Assembly: GCA_937916465.1 (NCBI GenBank)
Contig: CALFTK010000030.1
Coordinates: 1-64,000, forward strand
Source: an uncultured Bacteroidales bacterium
Lineage (GTDB): Bacteria; Bacteroidota; Bacteroidia; Bacteroidales; Bacteroidaceae
Direction of reading: 5' to 3'
Length of the DNA: 64,000 nucleotides
Position numbers and translations under genes: made by a program. A model generated the notes under the pieces. The model did no database searches and was not told the DNA's origin. It saw nothing but the letters and a program-made list of their open reading frames with translations. Of this stretch, positions 51,236-61,592 are shown piece after piece. Every line of letters starts with the position of its first letter. The stretch's first letter is position 1.

Positions 51236-51601
51236 ATGGCATACAATCCAAATAAAGAACTTAAGAAATACTACTCAATAAAAGAGGTTGCCGATAAAGT
51301 TGGAGTACCGGAAACCACATTGCGTTATTGGGAAAAAGAATTTAAGGAACTCTCTCCTAAAAAGAGCTCCAAAGGTGTACGTCAATATACGGTTAAGGAT
51401 ATTGAACTGGTAGAACTTATATCTTTTCTGGTTAAAGACCAAGGGCTTACAATCAGTGGCGCCAAGACACGACTGAAAGAGAATCCAAAGAAAACGGTCG
51501 ATTTGCACGATATTGTCTCCCGATTGCAGTCTATCAGAGCCGAATTAATGGAAATAAGTAACGAACTGAACGCTACTCCTCCTTGCGGAAAACCGTTTTA
51601 A
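51236..51601 (+). CDS. MerR family transcriptional regulator
   Basis: A 121-residue protein with a MerR winged helix at about 12-75 (YYSIKEVADKVGVPETTLRY, then WEKEFKEL). The recognition region is followed by a short helix and no obvious effector-binding domain. It is cotranscribed with the M23 peptidase gene, and its 3' end overlaps the convergent relA/spoT gene by 29 bases. The target genes are unknown. Confidence 0.88.
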   Translation: MAYNPNKELKKYYSIKEVADKVGVPETTLRYWEKEFKELSPKKSSKGVRQYTVKDIELVELISFLVKDQGLTISGAKTRLKENPKKTVDLHDIVSRLQSIRAELMEISNELNATPPCGKPF

Positions 51602-53822
51602 TGTTGGCTATTTTCTTTATGCCTTTCTTTATGTTCTCCAGTTCGTCAAGGCTGTGAACTAATACAATTATTGTACCTTCAAATAGTCCGCCATTTGATT
51701 CTAATGTCAACTTTTTAATGTTGGCATTCATTTTTTGTGATATAACCTCTGTCACTCTACCCAATATGCCTATGTTGTCAACACCTTTCATATATATAGA
51801 TACAGGGAAGAGACTGCTTTCAGTATGCCATTCGACAGTCATAATTCTGTTTCCTACAGTCGATTTAAGTTTGTTGGCTTTTTCGCATTTGCGTTGGTGT
51901 ATTGTAATAGAGCCATCTTTTTCGGCAAAAGCCAATACACTATCTCCCGGAACAGGATGACAACAATCAGCCAATTTGTAGTTGTGAAGATCCTGATCGG
52001 TTATCACCAAAGTCTTCTTGACATCTATTTTCTTTATGTCATTGCTGTCGTGATCTTCTTCAATGGACTTATTATCCTTCTTCTTAGTTGAAAAAGAGAA
52101 CTTGAAACGGTTATACCAATTGCTGCTTTCACCTTTTATAATAGACCTGTCTGCATCGCCAAGAATAATTTTTTTCTGTCCTATGGCTATCATCAGTTCC
52201 TCTTTTGATTTTACGTCATGGTGTTTGCAGAGTCTCTCTATCTTGCCACTGTCTGCATCCAATTCTTCTTTATGCAGGAATTCATTAAACAGAGCTTCGC
52301 CAAATTTCCTGTATTCACGCTCTTCTTTCCTAAGAATTGCTTTAATCTGTCCTTTTGCTTTTGCAGTGGTAACAATATCTAACCATTCCGGTCCTACTTT
52401 GTTGCTTTTTGAAGTGATAATCTCTATCTGGTCTCCGCTCTTTAGCTCATAATTTATGGCTTCTAACTTCTGGTTTACCTTTGCTCCTATGCAGTGAGTA
52501 CCCATAAATGAATGAATAGTAAAAGCAAAGTCAAGGACGGTGCTGCCCTGAGGCATCATACGCAGTTCACCCTTTGGAGTAAACACAAAGATTTCCGATG
52601 AATAGAGATTAAGTTTGATTGTATCCAGAAAATCCATTGAATCGGGTTGTGGATCTTCCAAAATCTCTTTGATGGTCTCTAACCATTTGTTTAGTTCGTT
52701 TTCATCTTCGTCGTAAGAACTGGTGCCAGATTTGTATTTCCAGTGCGCTGCAATGCCCTGTTCGGCTATATCGTCCATTCTGGTACTTCTTATCTGTACC
52801 TCTACCCATTGTCCTCTACTGCTCATCAATGTGGTGTGAAGTGCCTGATAACCATTTGCCTTAGGTTGTGTAACCCAGTCTCTAAGTCTGTCAGGATGGG
52901 CCTTGTATATTTCCGAAAGCATTAAGTAAATATTGAAACATTCACTTAATTCAACATCTTCAGTAGGTGGTTCGTATATGATTCTTACTGCCAGAATATC
53001 GTAAACTTCTTCGAATGATAGATTTCTTGCATTCATTTTTCTCCATATAGAATATGGGGTTTTAATTCTGCCCATTATTCTATAGCGGATTCCCATTTGT
53101 TGTAATTTTTCGTTTATGGGTAAAATGAAATCTTTATAGGCATTGTTCAACTCTTCTCTTGAAAATGCCAGTTTGTCCTTTATGGCACTATACTCTTTGG
53201 GGTGTTCAAATCTAAAACTTAAATCTTCAAGTTCCGATTTGATTTTGTTCAATCCTAATCTGTATGCCAAAGGAGCATACAAGTATAGTGTTTCGCCTGC
53301 TATCTTGTACTGCTTTCTGGGCAACATGTGCTCCAGAGTACGCATGTTATGCAGTCTGTCGGCTATCTTGATAAGTATTACGCGAATGTCGTCCGACATA
53401 GTAAGAAGCAGTTTCTTAAAGTTCTCTGCTTGTGCCGATGCTTTGTCTCCAAATATACCGCCTGCTATCTTTGTCAGTCCATCTACAATCTGAGCAATTT
53501 TTGGACCGAATACGTTTTTTATGTCATCAATAGTATAATCGGTATCTTCTACCACGTCATGGAGAAGTGCAGAACAGATAGATGTAGAACCTAAACCAAT
53601 TTCACTGCATACTATTTGGGCAACCGATAGCGGGTGCATAATATATGGTTCGCCTGAATGGCGTCTAACCCCTTTATGAGCCTGACGAGCAAAGTTAAAT
53701 GCTTTGGTAATAATTTCAACTTTCTTGCGATGTTTTGTCTGCAAGTAGCAATCTATAAGATGATTGAATGCTTCGTCAATCAATCTCTCTTCGTCAGCCG
53801 AAAATAGTTTCTCTTCATTCAT
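51573..53822 (-). CDS. relA: bifunctional (p)ppGpp synthetase/hydrolase (RelA/SpoT, Rsh)
   Basis: A 749-residue Rsh protein. The N-terminal hydrolase HD domain keeps H63, H88-D89 and E92-D93. The synthetase domain follows (MGRIKTPYSIWRKM; AVRIIYEPP), then a TGS domain (FTPKGELRMMPQGSTVLDFA) and a C-terminal ACT domain (IYMKGVDNIGILGRVTEVIS). All hydrolase residues visible argue for a true bifunctional enzyme. It is followed on the same strand by mltD after 11 bases upstream-wise, in a run through DUF5683, parB and parA. Confidence 0.95.
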   Translation of the reverse strand: MNEEKLFSADEERLIDEAFNHLIDCYLQTKHRKKVEIITKAFNFARQAHKGVRRHSGEPYIMHPLSVAQIVCSEIGLGSTSICSALLHDVVEDTDYTIDDIKNVFGPKIAQIVDGLTKIAGGIFGDKASAQAENFKKLLLTMSDDIRVILIKIADRLHNMRTLEHMLPRKQYKIAGETLYLYAPLAYRLGLNKIKSELEDLSFRFEHPKEYSAIKDKLAFSREELNNAYKDFILPINEKLQQMGIRYRIMGRIKTPYSIWRKMNARNLSFEEVYDILAVRIIYEPPTEDVELSECFNIYLMLSEIYKAHPDRLRDWVTQPKANGYQALHTTLMSSRGQWVEVQIRSTRMDDIAEQGIAAHWKYKSGTSSYDEDENELNKWLETIKEILEDPQPDSMDFLDTIKLNLYSSEIFVFTPKGELRMMPQGSTVLDFAFTIHSFMGTHCIGAKVNQKLEAINYELKSGDQIEIITSKSNKVGPEWLDIVTTAKAKGQIKAILRKEEREYRKFGEALFNEFLHKEELDADSGKIERLCKHHDVKSKEELMIAIGQKKIILGDADRSIIKGESSNWYNRFKFSFSTKKKDNKSIEEDHDSNDIKKIDVKKTLVITDQDLHNYKLADCCHPVPGDSVLAFAEKDGSITIHQRKCEKANKLKSTVGNRIMTVEWHTESSLFPVSIYMKGVDNIGILGRVTEVISQKMNANIKKLTLESNGGLFEGTIIVLVHSLDELENIKKGIKKIANIKTVFRKEE

Positions 53823-53833
53823 ACCGATAAATA

Positions 53834-55117
53834 TTAACGATTATAAATTCTTAGAGTCTTTCCTGCGCGTATTCTATCACTGCTCAGGTTATTCCAGTTC
53901 TTTATATTTCTCACAGATGTGTGATATTTAACTGCAATGGAAGATAGTGTTTCACCCTCTTTAATGCGATGAACGACGTATGTGTTGCGGTTTTTCATAT
54001 CATCGTCTATGTAGGCAAGCTTACTCTTTGGGAATAGTTCTTCCTTTCTATGTTCATACAGAGAATCACCGGCTTCAACTATAGGTCTGATATGTTCTAA
54101 AGGCAATCTCAGAGTATATGTTTTATATGCTCCGGGAATGACATCGGTAAGGTATTGTGGATTTAAAGCTTTTAATTCATCTTTATCAATTCCGCAAAAA
54201 TCTATTATCTGTTGAAAGTGAAGATTTTTGTTTATATGAATTGTGTCGGTTATGTCGGGTTGCGAAGTGGCCATTGCACAGATTCCATGCTCTTTGTGAT
54301 ATGTCATGGCATAGTTGACCGCTACGAATGCCGGCATATATCCTCTGGTTTCGTTTGGCAGATATGGATACAAATCCCAAAAGTTCTTTTTTCCTCCGGA
54401 ACGAATTATAGCTTTGTTTACATTTCCGGGACCGCAGTTGTATGCAGCTATTGCAAGACTCCAGTCACCGAACATATTGTACAGATCTTTTAAGTGTCTG
54501 GCTGCTGCATCGCTACATTTTTCTATATCATATCTGTCATCGACCAAACTATTTACATAAAGACCGTATGTGCGTCCGGTGCTGTAAATGAACTGCCATA
54601 ACCCTGCAGCTCCCATTCTGGAATAGGCTTTAGGTTTTAGTGCCGATTCTATTATAGGAAGGTACTTTAGTTCTATGGGAACGCCGTATCTGTTCAGAGC
54701 ATTTACAAAGGTCTCTTCGTAGATGTTCATCATGGAGAGACAATACGATATTATGGTTTTGTTTCTACCGGTATATGCATCTATGGACTGACGAGTCAAA
54801 TAGTTATATGGCATTTCAACTATGGTAGGCAGACTACTTAAACGTTCTGCATATATGGTGTCATTGAACTTTACTGTTGTAGCCCCTGTTATACATGTTG
54901 AATCATATATTATGTATTTGCGTGCATACCAGTCATTTAACAAGCTGTCTATTCCAATGTAGTAACTTTCGGGTAAACAGATGGTTGTGTCGGTTGGCGT
55001 GGTTTGAACGGAATCAGAAACAGTTATTGTATCCAATTGCGCCCTTGCTCCTGTTGCAGACATGAGCAGTAAAACAAAAATATATAATCGTCCTATAAAT
55101 CTATTCATAAATGCCAA
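53834..55117 (-). CDS. mltD: membrane-bound lytic transglycosylase MltD-like
   Basis: A 427-residue secreted enzyme that cleaves glycan strands in peptidoglycan. Signal peptide (about 1-26, cut near ARAQ), SLT catalytic domain (about 130-260) with the catalytic Glu in LPIIESALKPKAYSRMGAAG, and one LysM module at the C terminus (about 380-425: EGETLSSIAVKYHTSVRNIK). A start three codons later (55108) is equally likely. It lies between relA and DUF5683. Confidence 0.92.
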   Translation of the reverse strand: MAFMNRFIGRLYIFVLLLMSATGARAQLDTITVSDSVQTTPTDTTICLPESYYIGIDSLLNDWYARKYIIYDSTCITGATTVKFNDTIYAERLSSLPTIVEMPYNYLTRQSIDAYTGRNKTIISYCLSMMNIYEETFVNALNRYGVPIELKYLPIIESALKPKAYSRMGAAGLWQFIYSTGRTYGLYVNSLVDDRYDIEKCSDAAARHLKDLYNMFGDWSLAIAAYNCGPGNVNKAIIRSGGKKNFWDLYPYLPNETRGYMPAFVAVNYAMTYHKEHGICAMATSQPDITDTIHINKNLHFQQIIDFCGIDKDELKALNPQYLTDVIPGAYKTYTLRLPLEHIRPIVEAGDSLYEHRKEELFPKSKLAYIDDDMKNRNTYVVHRIKEGETLSSIAVKYHTSVRNIKNWNNLSSDRIRAGKTLRIYNR

Positions 55118-55126
55118 TAGCTGTTT

Positions 55127-55927
55127 TTAGAAATTAAACGCCAGATTGAAACCTACGTTGCCGGTAACTCTATCTACAGATATGTTAGGAGTTATCTTCA
55201 TGCTGACATCCGAAGAGACATCAAAATGTGATAGTTCTGCATCGACATACGCATCGATTACAGATACTAAATATACGCCGGCAAAAGCAAATATGCTCAT
55301 ATCTCTATAGCGTCTGTATTTGTTCTTTCTATTCTTGAAAACGTCCTTGAGCCAATCTTTATTTGCCTCTATGTCATAATTGGGAGGTAGCAAATCTTCG
55401 TAACTTTTGGTGTTCGGATCGTTGTCCATTATGTCAATATATGCGTTTGAATAGTCTCTCAGCATCTGTCCATTCCATGTCAGGGCATAAACACAACCTA
55501 CAAATCCACCATAGACTATAGGAAGTTTCCAATACTTTTTGTTGTATATCTGTCCTCCGCCCGGAACCGCCAATGCTAACCAAGTGGCCTTTTTGGGGTC
55601 TGGCAACCATTCGCTGTAGGCAATGTCAAGATTTGCAATTATCAAACTGTCCTTCTCTTTCCATTTTACTCTTTTGCGTTTTGCTTCAATGTCAGAGAAT
55701 GATGGCATAAATACCGATGTGTCGGTCTCTGTTTCAAAATTCAAATTTCTGACAAATTCCATCTCCTTATTCCATCGTGTGGTGTCATTCAAAGTGGAAA
55801 ACAGACTATCAACTTTGGCTGCCCTGATACTGTCATTTATAGACAATATCTCTTGTGAATGTCCTACTATAGGGAAACAGATGAATACAAGAGCAATTAT
55901 TATATGTCTGATAACAATCTTTGCCAT
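55127..55927 (-). CDS. DUF5683 family envelope protein
   Basis: A 266-residue protein with a signal peptide (cut near GHSQE, about 25) and a central DUF5683 domain (about 105-220: ATWLALAVPGGGQIYNKKYW, KLPIVYGGFVGCVYALTWNG). It then has a hydrophobic segment and a beta-rich C-terminal tail ending in NVGFNLAFNF, typical of an outer-membrane anchor. Its start codon overlaps the parB stop by 1 base. The function is unknown; the gene lies conserved next to parB and mltD in Bacteroidota. Confidence 0.85.
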   Translation of the reverse strand: MAKIVIRHIIIALVFICFPIVGHSQEILSINDSIRAAKVDSLFSTLNDTTRWNKEMEFVRNLNFETETDTSVFMPSFSDIEAKRKRVKWKEKDSLIIANLDIAYSEWLPDPKKATWLALAVPGGGQIYNKKYWKLPIVYGGFVGCVYALTWNGQMLRDYSNAYIDIMDNDPNTKSYEDLLPPNYDIEANKDWLKDVFKNRKNKYRRYRDMSIFAFAGVYLVSVIDAYVDAELSHFDVSSDVSMKITPNISVDRVTGNVGFNLAFNF

Positions 55928-56787
55928 TACTTTTTAATGGTTTCTATCAATTCAATAATTCTATTCAATTCTGTCTGGTTCTTGAAAGGAATTGTAATAT
56001 TACCCTTGCCTTTATTGTTGCATTTTACGCATACAGATGCGCCCAATATATTGGTAAGCTTTACATCGATAGATTTTCTGGATGTTGAAACTCTTTTTGT
56101 TGTTGCATCCAGTTCTTCGTTAATCTGTTTTACGCGTTCTTCAACTTTTCTTACAGAGTAGCCATGCTTCCTTAGTTCGTGGAAAAGTGCAAGCTGTTTA
56201 ATAGGGTCTTCAATGGCAAGTAGCGCTCTGGCATGTCCCATATCAATCAACTTGTCTTTCAAAGCAACCTGAATTTCGGCAGGCAGTCTGAGCAGACGTA
56301 TATAGTTTGATACGGTAGCTCGTTTTTTGCCTATGCGTGTGCTGAGCTGCTCTTGTGTCATGCTATATACCTCTAACAGATGCTGGCAGGCTAACGCAAC
56401 TTCCATTGCATTCAAATCTTCACGCTGAATGTTCTCAATGAGTGCCATTTCCATAACGTTCTCATCGTCGGCAGTGCGTATGTATGCCGGAATAGTCTCT
56501 AATTCAGCTATACCGGCTGCTCTGAAACGGCGTTCACCGGCAATAATCTGATACTCTTTGTCCTTGATTTTGCGTAACGTGATAGGTTGTATAATGCCTA
56601 TTTCGCGTATGGAATCTGCCAATTCCTGAAGACGTTCTTCATCGAACTCTCTTCTTGGTTGGTCAGGGTTTGCATATATCTGTTTCAAGGGCACTTCGTT
56701 TATTGAAGAAGAACCCTCAGTCTTTGTAAAATCGGTAGAAATCAGTGCATCCAAACCTCTACCCAAAGCCGATTTTTTGATTGCCAT
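55927..56787 (-). CDS. parB: chromosome partitioning protein ParB
   Basis: A 286-residue CTPase/DNA-binding partition protein. The N-terminal ParB/Spo0J domain has NPDQPRREFDEERLQELADS and IAGERRFRAA (GERRFR box, about 80), a helix-turn-helix region (MTQEQLSTRIGKKRATVSNY, about 150) and a C-terminal dimer domain of about 50 residues. parA lies 6 bases upstream in the same transcript. Confidence 0.95.
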   Translation of the reverse strand: MAIKKSALGRGLDALISTDFTKTEGSSSINEVPLKQIYANPDQPRREFDEERLQELADSIREIGIIQPITLRKIKDKEYQIIAGERRFRAAGIAELETIPAYIRTADDENVMEMALIENIQREDLNAMEVALACQHLLEVYSMTQEQLSTRIGKKRATVSNYIRLLRLPAEIQVALKDKLIDMGHARALLAIEDPIKQLALFHELRKHGYSVRKVEERVKQINEELDATTKRVSTSRKSIDVKLTNILGASVCVKCNNKGKGNITIPFKNQTELNRIIELIETIKK

Positions 56788-56793
56788 ATTCTG

Positions 56794-57558
56794 TTAATTG
56801 TTTTTTCTTAATAGTTCTTGTGCCAATGCCAAATAGTTTTGTGCGCCTTTAGAATCGGCATCATACATAATAGCCGGCAGACCATAACTTGGCGCTTCGC
56901 TCAGTCTGATGTTCCTGGAAATAATGGTCTCAAATACCAATTCCTGGAAATGTTTTTTTATCTCCTCTTTTATCTGGTTGCTTAAACGCAATCTGGAATC
57001 GTACATGGTAAGAAGGAAACCCTCTATATCCAAATCGGGATTCAGTTTGTTCTTAATTATCTTAATGGTATTCAATAATTTGCTTATGCCTTCCAATGCA
57101 AAATATTCGCACTGTACAGGTATGATTATTGAATCGGCAGCTGTAAGTGAATTGACTGTTATAATACCCAATGACGGGGAACAGTCTATAAAGATATAGT
57201 CATATTCATCTTTTAGAGGTGCCAGCATCTCTTTCAATACCAACTCTCTGTTCTCCATATTCATCAATTCCAGTTCAGCACCTACTAAATCTATGTGCGA
57301 AGGGATTACATCCAGACCCTCAACGCAAGAATGTTGTATTGCATCTTTTGCTTTGCAATTTCCAATCAGACATTCGTATATGGAGAGTTCTACATTCTGA
57401 ATGTCTATTCCTAATCCCGATGATGCATTTGCCTGTGGGTCAGCATCTATTACCAATACTCTCTTTTCGAAAGTAGCTAATGATGCAGACAGATTTATGG
57501 TAGTTGTAGTCTTTCCAACACCTCCCTTTTGATTTGCCAAAGCTATGATTTTTCCCAT
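56794..57558 (-). CDS. parA: chromosome partitioning ATPase ParA
   Basis: A 254-residue deviant-Walker ATPase: MGKIIALANQKGGVGKTTTT gives the Walker A with signature lysine, DADPQANASSGLG and IFIDCSPSLGIITVNSL the switch regions. It positions parB-origin complexes. The start is set at MGKIIALAN (57558), since the three extra residues upstream are atypical. Confidence 0.95.
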   Translation of the reverse strand: MGKIIALANQKGGVGKTTTTINLSASLATFEKRVLVIDADPQANASSGLGIDIQNVELSIYECLIGNCKAKDAIQHSCVEGLDVIPSHIDLVGAELELMNMENRELVLKEMLAPLKDEYDYIFIDCSPSLGIITVNSLTAADSIIIPVQCEYFALEGISKLLNTIKIIKNKLNPDLDIEGFLLTMYDSRLRLSNQIKEEIKKHFQELVFETIISRNIRLSEAPSYGLPAIMYDADSKGAQNYLALAQELLRKNN

Positions 57559-57691
57559 ACTATTCATTTTAGAACGTAAAATTACAGTAAACTAAACGAA
57601 GAACAAAATATGCTGCTTATTTTTTATTCATAAAAAAACAAACGCGGAGACGATAAAAGAAAAAATAGTATCTTTACAAAAAAATAGAGCG

Positions 57692-58828
57692 ATGAGGTAT
57701 TATTTGGTAGCAGGTGAAGCATCGGGCGATTTGCACGCTTCAAATTTAATGAAAGCTATATTGCAAAAAGACAGCAAGGCTGAGTTTCGTTATTTTGGCG
57801 GCGATAAGATGCAGTCGGTAGGAGGAACGTTGGTTAAGCATTATAAGAATTTGGCTTATATGGGTGTTTGGCCGGTACTTACCCATTTGCGTACTATATT
57901 GACAGGTGCAAAAATCTGTTTTAATGATATATCGGCATGGAATCCGGATGTAGTTATACTGGTAGATTATCCGGGTTTTAATCTATCTATAGCAAAGCAG
58001 GTAAAACATAAACTGCATATCCCTGTCTATTATTATATATCGCCTAAATTGTGGGCTTGGAAGAGCTATAGAATAAAGAATATAAAGCGTGATGTAGATA
58101 AACTGTTTTCTATACTTCCTTTCGAAGTGGAATACTTTGCCCAAAAAGATTATCAGATAGATTATGTGGGCAATCCATGCGTAGATGCAGTGGCAGAATT
58201 CAAGAATATGGCGAATAAACCAGAACAGGTAAATGGCGGTGAAAAAAAGATTCTGGCACTTTTAGCAGGCAGTAGAAAGCAGGAGATAAGCAGGAATCTG
58301 CCAATAATGCTTCAAGCTATTAGGGGCATTGAAAATGTGCGTCCTGTTCTTGCAGCTGCTCCGGGTATATCTCCTGAATTCTATTCCGGTTTTTTAGCGA
58401 ATACAGATGTAGAGATTCTATATGGCAAAACCTATAGTATTCTGGATGGTGCATATGCCGCTATGGTAACGTCGGGTACGGCTACTTTGGAAACGGCACT
58501 GTTTAATGTTCCGCAGATAGTATGTTATAAGATGCCGTTGGGATGGATTGTTTCCAAATTGCGCCCATTATTCATTAAAGTGAAATTTATATCGCTTGTA
58601 AATTTGATTGCAGGTAAAGAGGTGGTTCCTGAACTTGTTGCCAATGAAATGAATGTTAAAAGTGTCAGACAGCACCTGTTGCCTTTGCTCTCCGAAACAG
58701 CAGAACGTAAAGCCCAGCTTGATGGGTATGCTCAAATGTCGGAAATACTGGGTGGTGCCGGGGCTTCGATAAAGGCTGCCGCGCATATTGTAGATGCTCT
58801 TAATAGTGCTAATCAGCTCAGGAAATAG
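57692..58828 (+). CDS. lpxB: lipid-A-disaccharide synthase
   Basis: A 378-residue glycosyltransferase of the lipid A pathway, joining UDP-2,3-diacylglucosamine and lipid X. It starts YYLVAGEASGDLHASNLM, the standard LpxB N terminus, and has FRYFGGDKMQSVGG and a donor-binding ALLAGSRKQEI (about 187) region, followed by SGTATLETALF (about 258). It is divergent from parA and its last 16 bases overlap the convergent cdsA gene. Confidence 0.95.
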   Translation: MRYYLVAGEASGDLHASNLMKAILQKDSKAEFRYFGGDKMQSVGGTLVKHYKNLAYMGVWPVLTHLRTILTGAKICFNDISAWNPDVVILVDYPGFNLSIAKQVKHKLHIPVYYYISPKLWAWKSYRIKNIKRDVDKLFSILPFEVEYFAQKDYQIDYVGNPCVDAVAEFKNMANKPEQVNGGEKKILALLAGSRKQEISRNLPIMLQAIRGIENVRPVLAAAPGISPEFYSGFLANTDVEILYGKTYSILDGAYAAMVTSGTATLETALFNVPQIVCYKMPLGWIVSKLRPLFIKVKFISLVNLIAGKEVVPELVANEMNVKSVRQHLLPLLSETAERKAQLDGYAQMSEILGGAGASIKAAAHIVDALNSANQLRK

Positions 58829-59646
58829 ATATAGGCAAATGCCATAGGAGCAGCCAGCAACGTACTGTCAAAGCGGTCTAAAAAACCTCCATGTCCCGGT
58901 AATATATTGCCTGAATCCTTTACTCCCAATTCTCTTTTTAGAAGTGATTCAGCCAAATCGCCGTAAGTGCCGAATATGACTATGGTAATAGCCATTCCTA
59001 TCCATATCCAGACATCAAATATGGGATAGAAGTGCCATACTGCAACAGCTGCTATAATGGTAAATATGGCACCTCCTATAGAACCTTCCCAACTCTTTTT
59101 GGGTGAAATCCTTTCAAACAGGCGATGTTTACCTATAGTGCATCCTACGCAGTAGGCTCCCACATCGTTAGTCCAAATGAAGATAAAGAAGGATAGTGGT
59201 AACAACCAAACCGACACATCGCCTGGCATTATGTACCCCATTCCGTTTAACAATCCAAATGGCATTGCTATATAGATGACAGGAAATATGGTTATGCTAA
59301 GATTCAATATGTGATTTCTGTTTAATTGGTAGAGTTCCCTTATAATAGTCAAAACCAAAAAGACAATAAACGGGATGAATAGTTTTAAAAGGTTGTCTGT
59401 TGATGTGTGTGAAAAACCAGTCAGACAACCTGTTATGCCCGAATAGAAGAAGTAGGAAAGTATGGCAGCGCAGATATAGGATGCATTACTCTCTTTGTAC
59501 CTGTTTATTAATGTTACAAATTCTATTGTAGTTACAATGGTACAAATGGCAAACAGCCAATACATCCATTCTCCACCCAATATTATACCCGCAATGATAG
59601 CGGCTACGTATAATATACCTGTTATACTTCTCTTGACTAATTCCAC
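58813..59646 (-). CDS. cdsA: phosphatidate cytidylyltransferase
   Basis: A 277-residue membrane enzyme with about eight hydrophobic helices that makes CDP-diacylglycerol from phosphatidate and CTP. The CDS signature is KHRLFERISPKKSWEGSIGG (about 170), then LAESLLKRELGVKDSGNILP and GHGGFLDRFDSTLLAAP at the end. It feeds pssA at 9301. The start ATG shares one base with the ftsH stop. Confidence 0.94.
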   Translation of the reverse strand: MELVKRSITGILYVAAIIAGIILGGEWMYWLFAICTIVTTIEFVTLINRYKESNASYICAAILSYFFYSGITGCLTGFSHTSTDNLLKLFIPFIVFLVLTIIRELYQLNRNHILNLSITIFPVIYIAMPFGLLNGMGYIMPGDVSVWLLPLSFFIFIWTNDVGAYCVGCTIGKHRLFERISPKKSWEGSIGGAIFTIIAAVAVWHFYPIFDVWIWIGMAITIVIFGTYGDLAESLLKRELGVKDSGNILPGHGGFLDRFDSTLLAAPMAFAYIYFLS

Positions 59647-61589
59647 TATTCCTGTTCTTGTTTGTTGCTTGAATCCAAAATCTCTTCACTTCTTGATGCC
59701 CAAGGGCGTTTGCCGAATATGCGTTCTACATCTTCTGCAAAAATAACCTCTCGTTCCAACAGTAACTGGGCAAGTTCATGATGTCCCTCTTTGTGTTCCA
59801 TCAAAATCTGTTTGCCTCGTTCGTATTGTTCGGCAATCATTGCTTTGACTTCAGAATCAATAAGTTCTGCTGTCTTGTCGCTATATGGTTTCTGGAATGC
59901 ATATTCGTCACGACTGCTATAGTAACACAGGTTAGCCAATTTGTCGCTCATACCTGCGTACGCAATCATACCATATGCCTGTTTTGTGACACGTTCCAAA
60001 TCGTTCATTGCACCGGTCGATATGTGGCCAATGAATAACTCTTCGGCAGCACGTCCGCCTAATGTTGCACACATTTCGTCCAGCAACTGTTCTTTGGTTG
60101 TTATTTGACGTTCTTCCGGCAGATACCAGGCAGCACCTAATGCTCTGCCTCGTGGTACAATGGTAACTTTTACCAATGGGTTGGCATGTTCCAAGAACCA
60201 GGATAGTGTGGCATGGCCCGATTCGTGCAGAGCTATTGCTCGTTTTTCTTCTGCTGTAAGAACTTTGGTCTTCTTTTCAAGTCCTCCAATTATTCTATCT
60301 ACAGCTGCTAAGAAATCGGCCTTTTCAACGGACTTTTTATCATGTCTAGCTGCTATAAGCGCTGCTTCGTTACATACGTTTGCAATATCGGCACCCGAAA
60401 ATCCCGGTGTTTGTCTGGCTAAGAATTCAACATCAACATCCTTGTTTAACTTCAGGTTGCGTAGATGTACATTGAATACCTCCTTACGTTCATTAAGATT
60501 TGGTAAATCTAAATGTATTTGTCTGTCAAAACGACCTGCACGCAGCAGAGCTTTATCCAATATATCCACTCTGTTTGTAGCTGCCAAAATAATAACACCA
60601 CTGTTGGTTCCAAAACCATCCATTTCAGTCAATAGCTGGTTCAAGGTGTTTTCGCGTTCATCATTACCTCCCATAGCAGGGTTTTTACCGCGGGCTCTAC
60701 CTATGGCGTCTATTTCGTCAATAAAGATAATACAAGGTGATTTCTCTTTCGCCTGATGGAACAAATCTCTAACGCGCGACGCACCAACACCTACAAACAT
60801 CTCTACAAAATCGGAACCTGAAAGTGAAAAGAATGGAACATCGGCTTCACCTGCTACTGCTTTGGCCAGTAGAGTCTTACCTGTTCCCGGAGGGCCAACA
60901 AGCAAAGCACCCTTTGGTATTTTACCTCCTAAATCGGTGTATTTCTTTGGATTCTTTAGGAATTCAACTATCTCCTGAACCTCTTCTTTTGCTTCGTCTT
61001 GACCGGCCACATCCTTGAACATAACTCTGTTGGCCTGCCCCTTTTCAAATAGTTTGGCTTTCGATTTGCCTACACTGAATACTCCGCCTCCTGCACCACC
61101 TCCGGCGCCACCACTCATTCGCCTTATCATGAAGAACCAGATTGCTATGATTAGGATGAATGGGAACAGGCTCCAGAATATATCTCCAAATGAATTTGAT
61201 TTTTCCTTATATTCTATTGTACCGGTAAATGATCCATCGGCTTCAGCTTCGTCTATAAATAGTTGTAGATTATCCAGAGAACCTACTCCAACACTAACCA
61301 TTGGTGCTATTAACTGACTGCCACTGATCTTATCTCCAAATACGTATTTGGCAGAGTCAGGATGAATATAGAGTTCTAAAGAGTGAGCATTAGAATAGAT
61401 TACAATCTTTTCTGCATAACCCTTTTCTATATACTCTTTGAACTCTGAATAGTTGGCTTTACCCACCATGTCGGTACCATCGCCTTTCATAATGATGTAG
61501 CCAAAACCTATGAATAGGAGTATGTATATCCACGAAATGTTAAATGTGGATTTTTTCTTGTTGTTATTATTATTCTTGTTGTTGCTCAT
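59646..61589 (-). CDS. ftsH: ATP-dependent zinc metalloprotease FtsH
   Basis: A 647-residue membrane AAA protease. An Asn/Lys-rich N terminus precedes a first helix (about 18-35), a periplasmic domain and a second helix (about 130-150). The AAA domain has Walker A GPPGTGKTLLAKAVAGEA, Walker B FIDEID and the SRH. The zinc site HESGH (about 435) is intact. It degrades membrane and regulatory proteins, probably including lipid A pathway enzymes. rsfS lies 3 bases upstream. Confidence 0.95.
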   Translation of the reverse strand: MSNNKNNNNNKKKSTFNISWIYILLFIGFGYIIMKGDGTDMVGKANYSEFKEYIEKGYAEKIVIYSNAHSLELYIHPDSAKYVFGDKISGSQLIAPMVSVGVGSLDNLQLFIDEAEADGSFTGTIEYKEKSNSFGDIFWSLFPFILIIAIWFFMIRRMSGGAGGGAGGGVFSVGKSKAKLFEKGQANRVMFKDVAGQDEAKEEVQEIVEFLKNPKKYTDLGGKIPKGALLVGPPGTGKTLLAKAVAGEADVPFFSLSGSDFVEMFVGVGASRVRDLFHQAKEKSPCIIFIDEIDAIGRARGKNPAMGGNDERENTLNQLLTEMDGFGTNSGVIILAATNRVDILDKALLRAGRFDRQIHLDLPNLNERKEVFNVHLRNLKLNKDVDVEFLARQTPGFSGADIANVCNEAALIAARHDKKSVEKADFLAAVDRIIGGLEKKTKVLTAEEKRAIALHESGHATLSWFLEHANPLVKVTIVPRGRALGAAWYLPEERQITTKEQLLDEMCATLGGRAAEELFIGHISTGAMNDLERVTKQAYGMIAYAGMSDKLANLCYYSSRDEYAFQKPYSDKTAELIDSEVKAMIAEQYERGKQILMEHKEGHHELAQLLLEREVIFAEDVERIFGKRPWASRSEEILDSSNKQEQE

Positions 61590-61592
61590 ACA

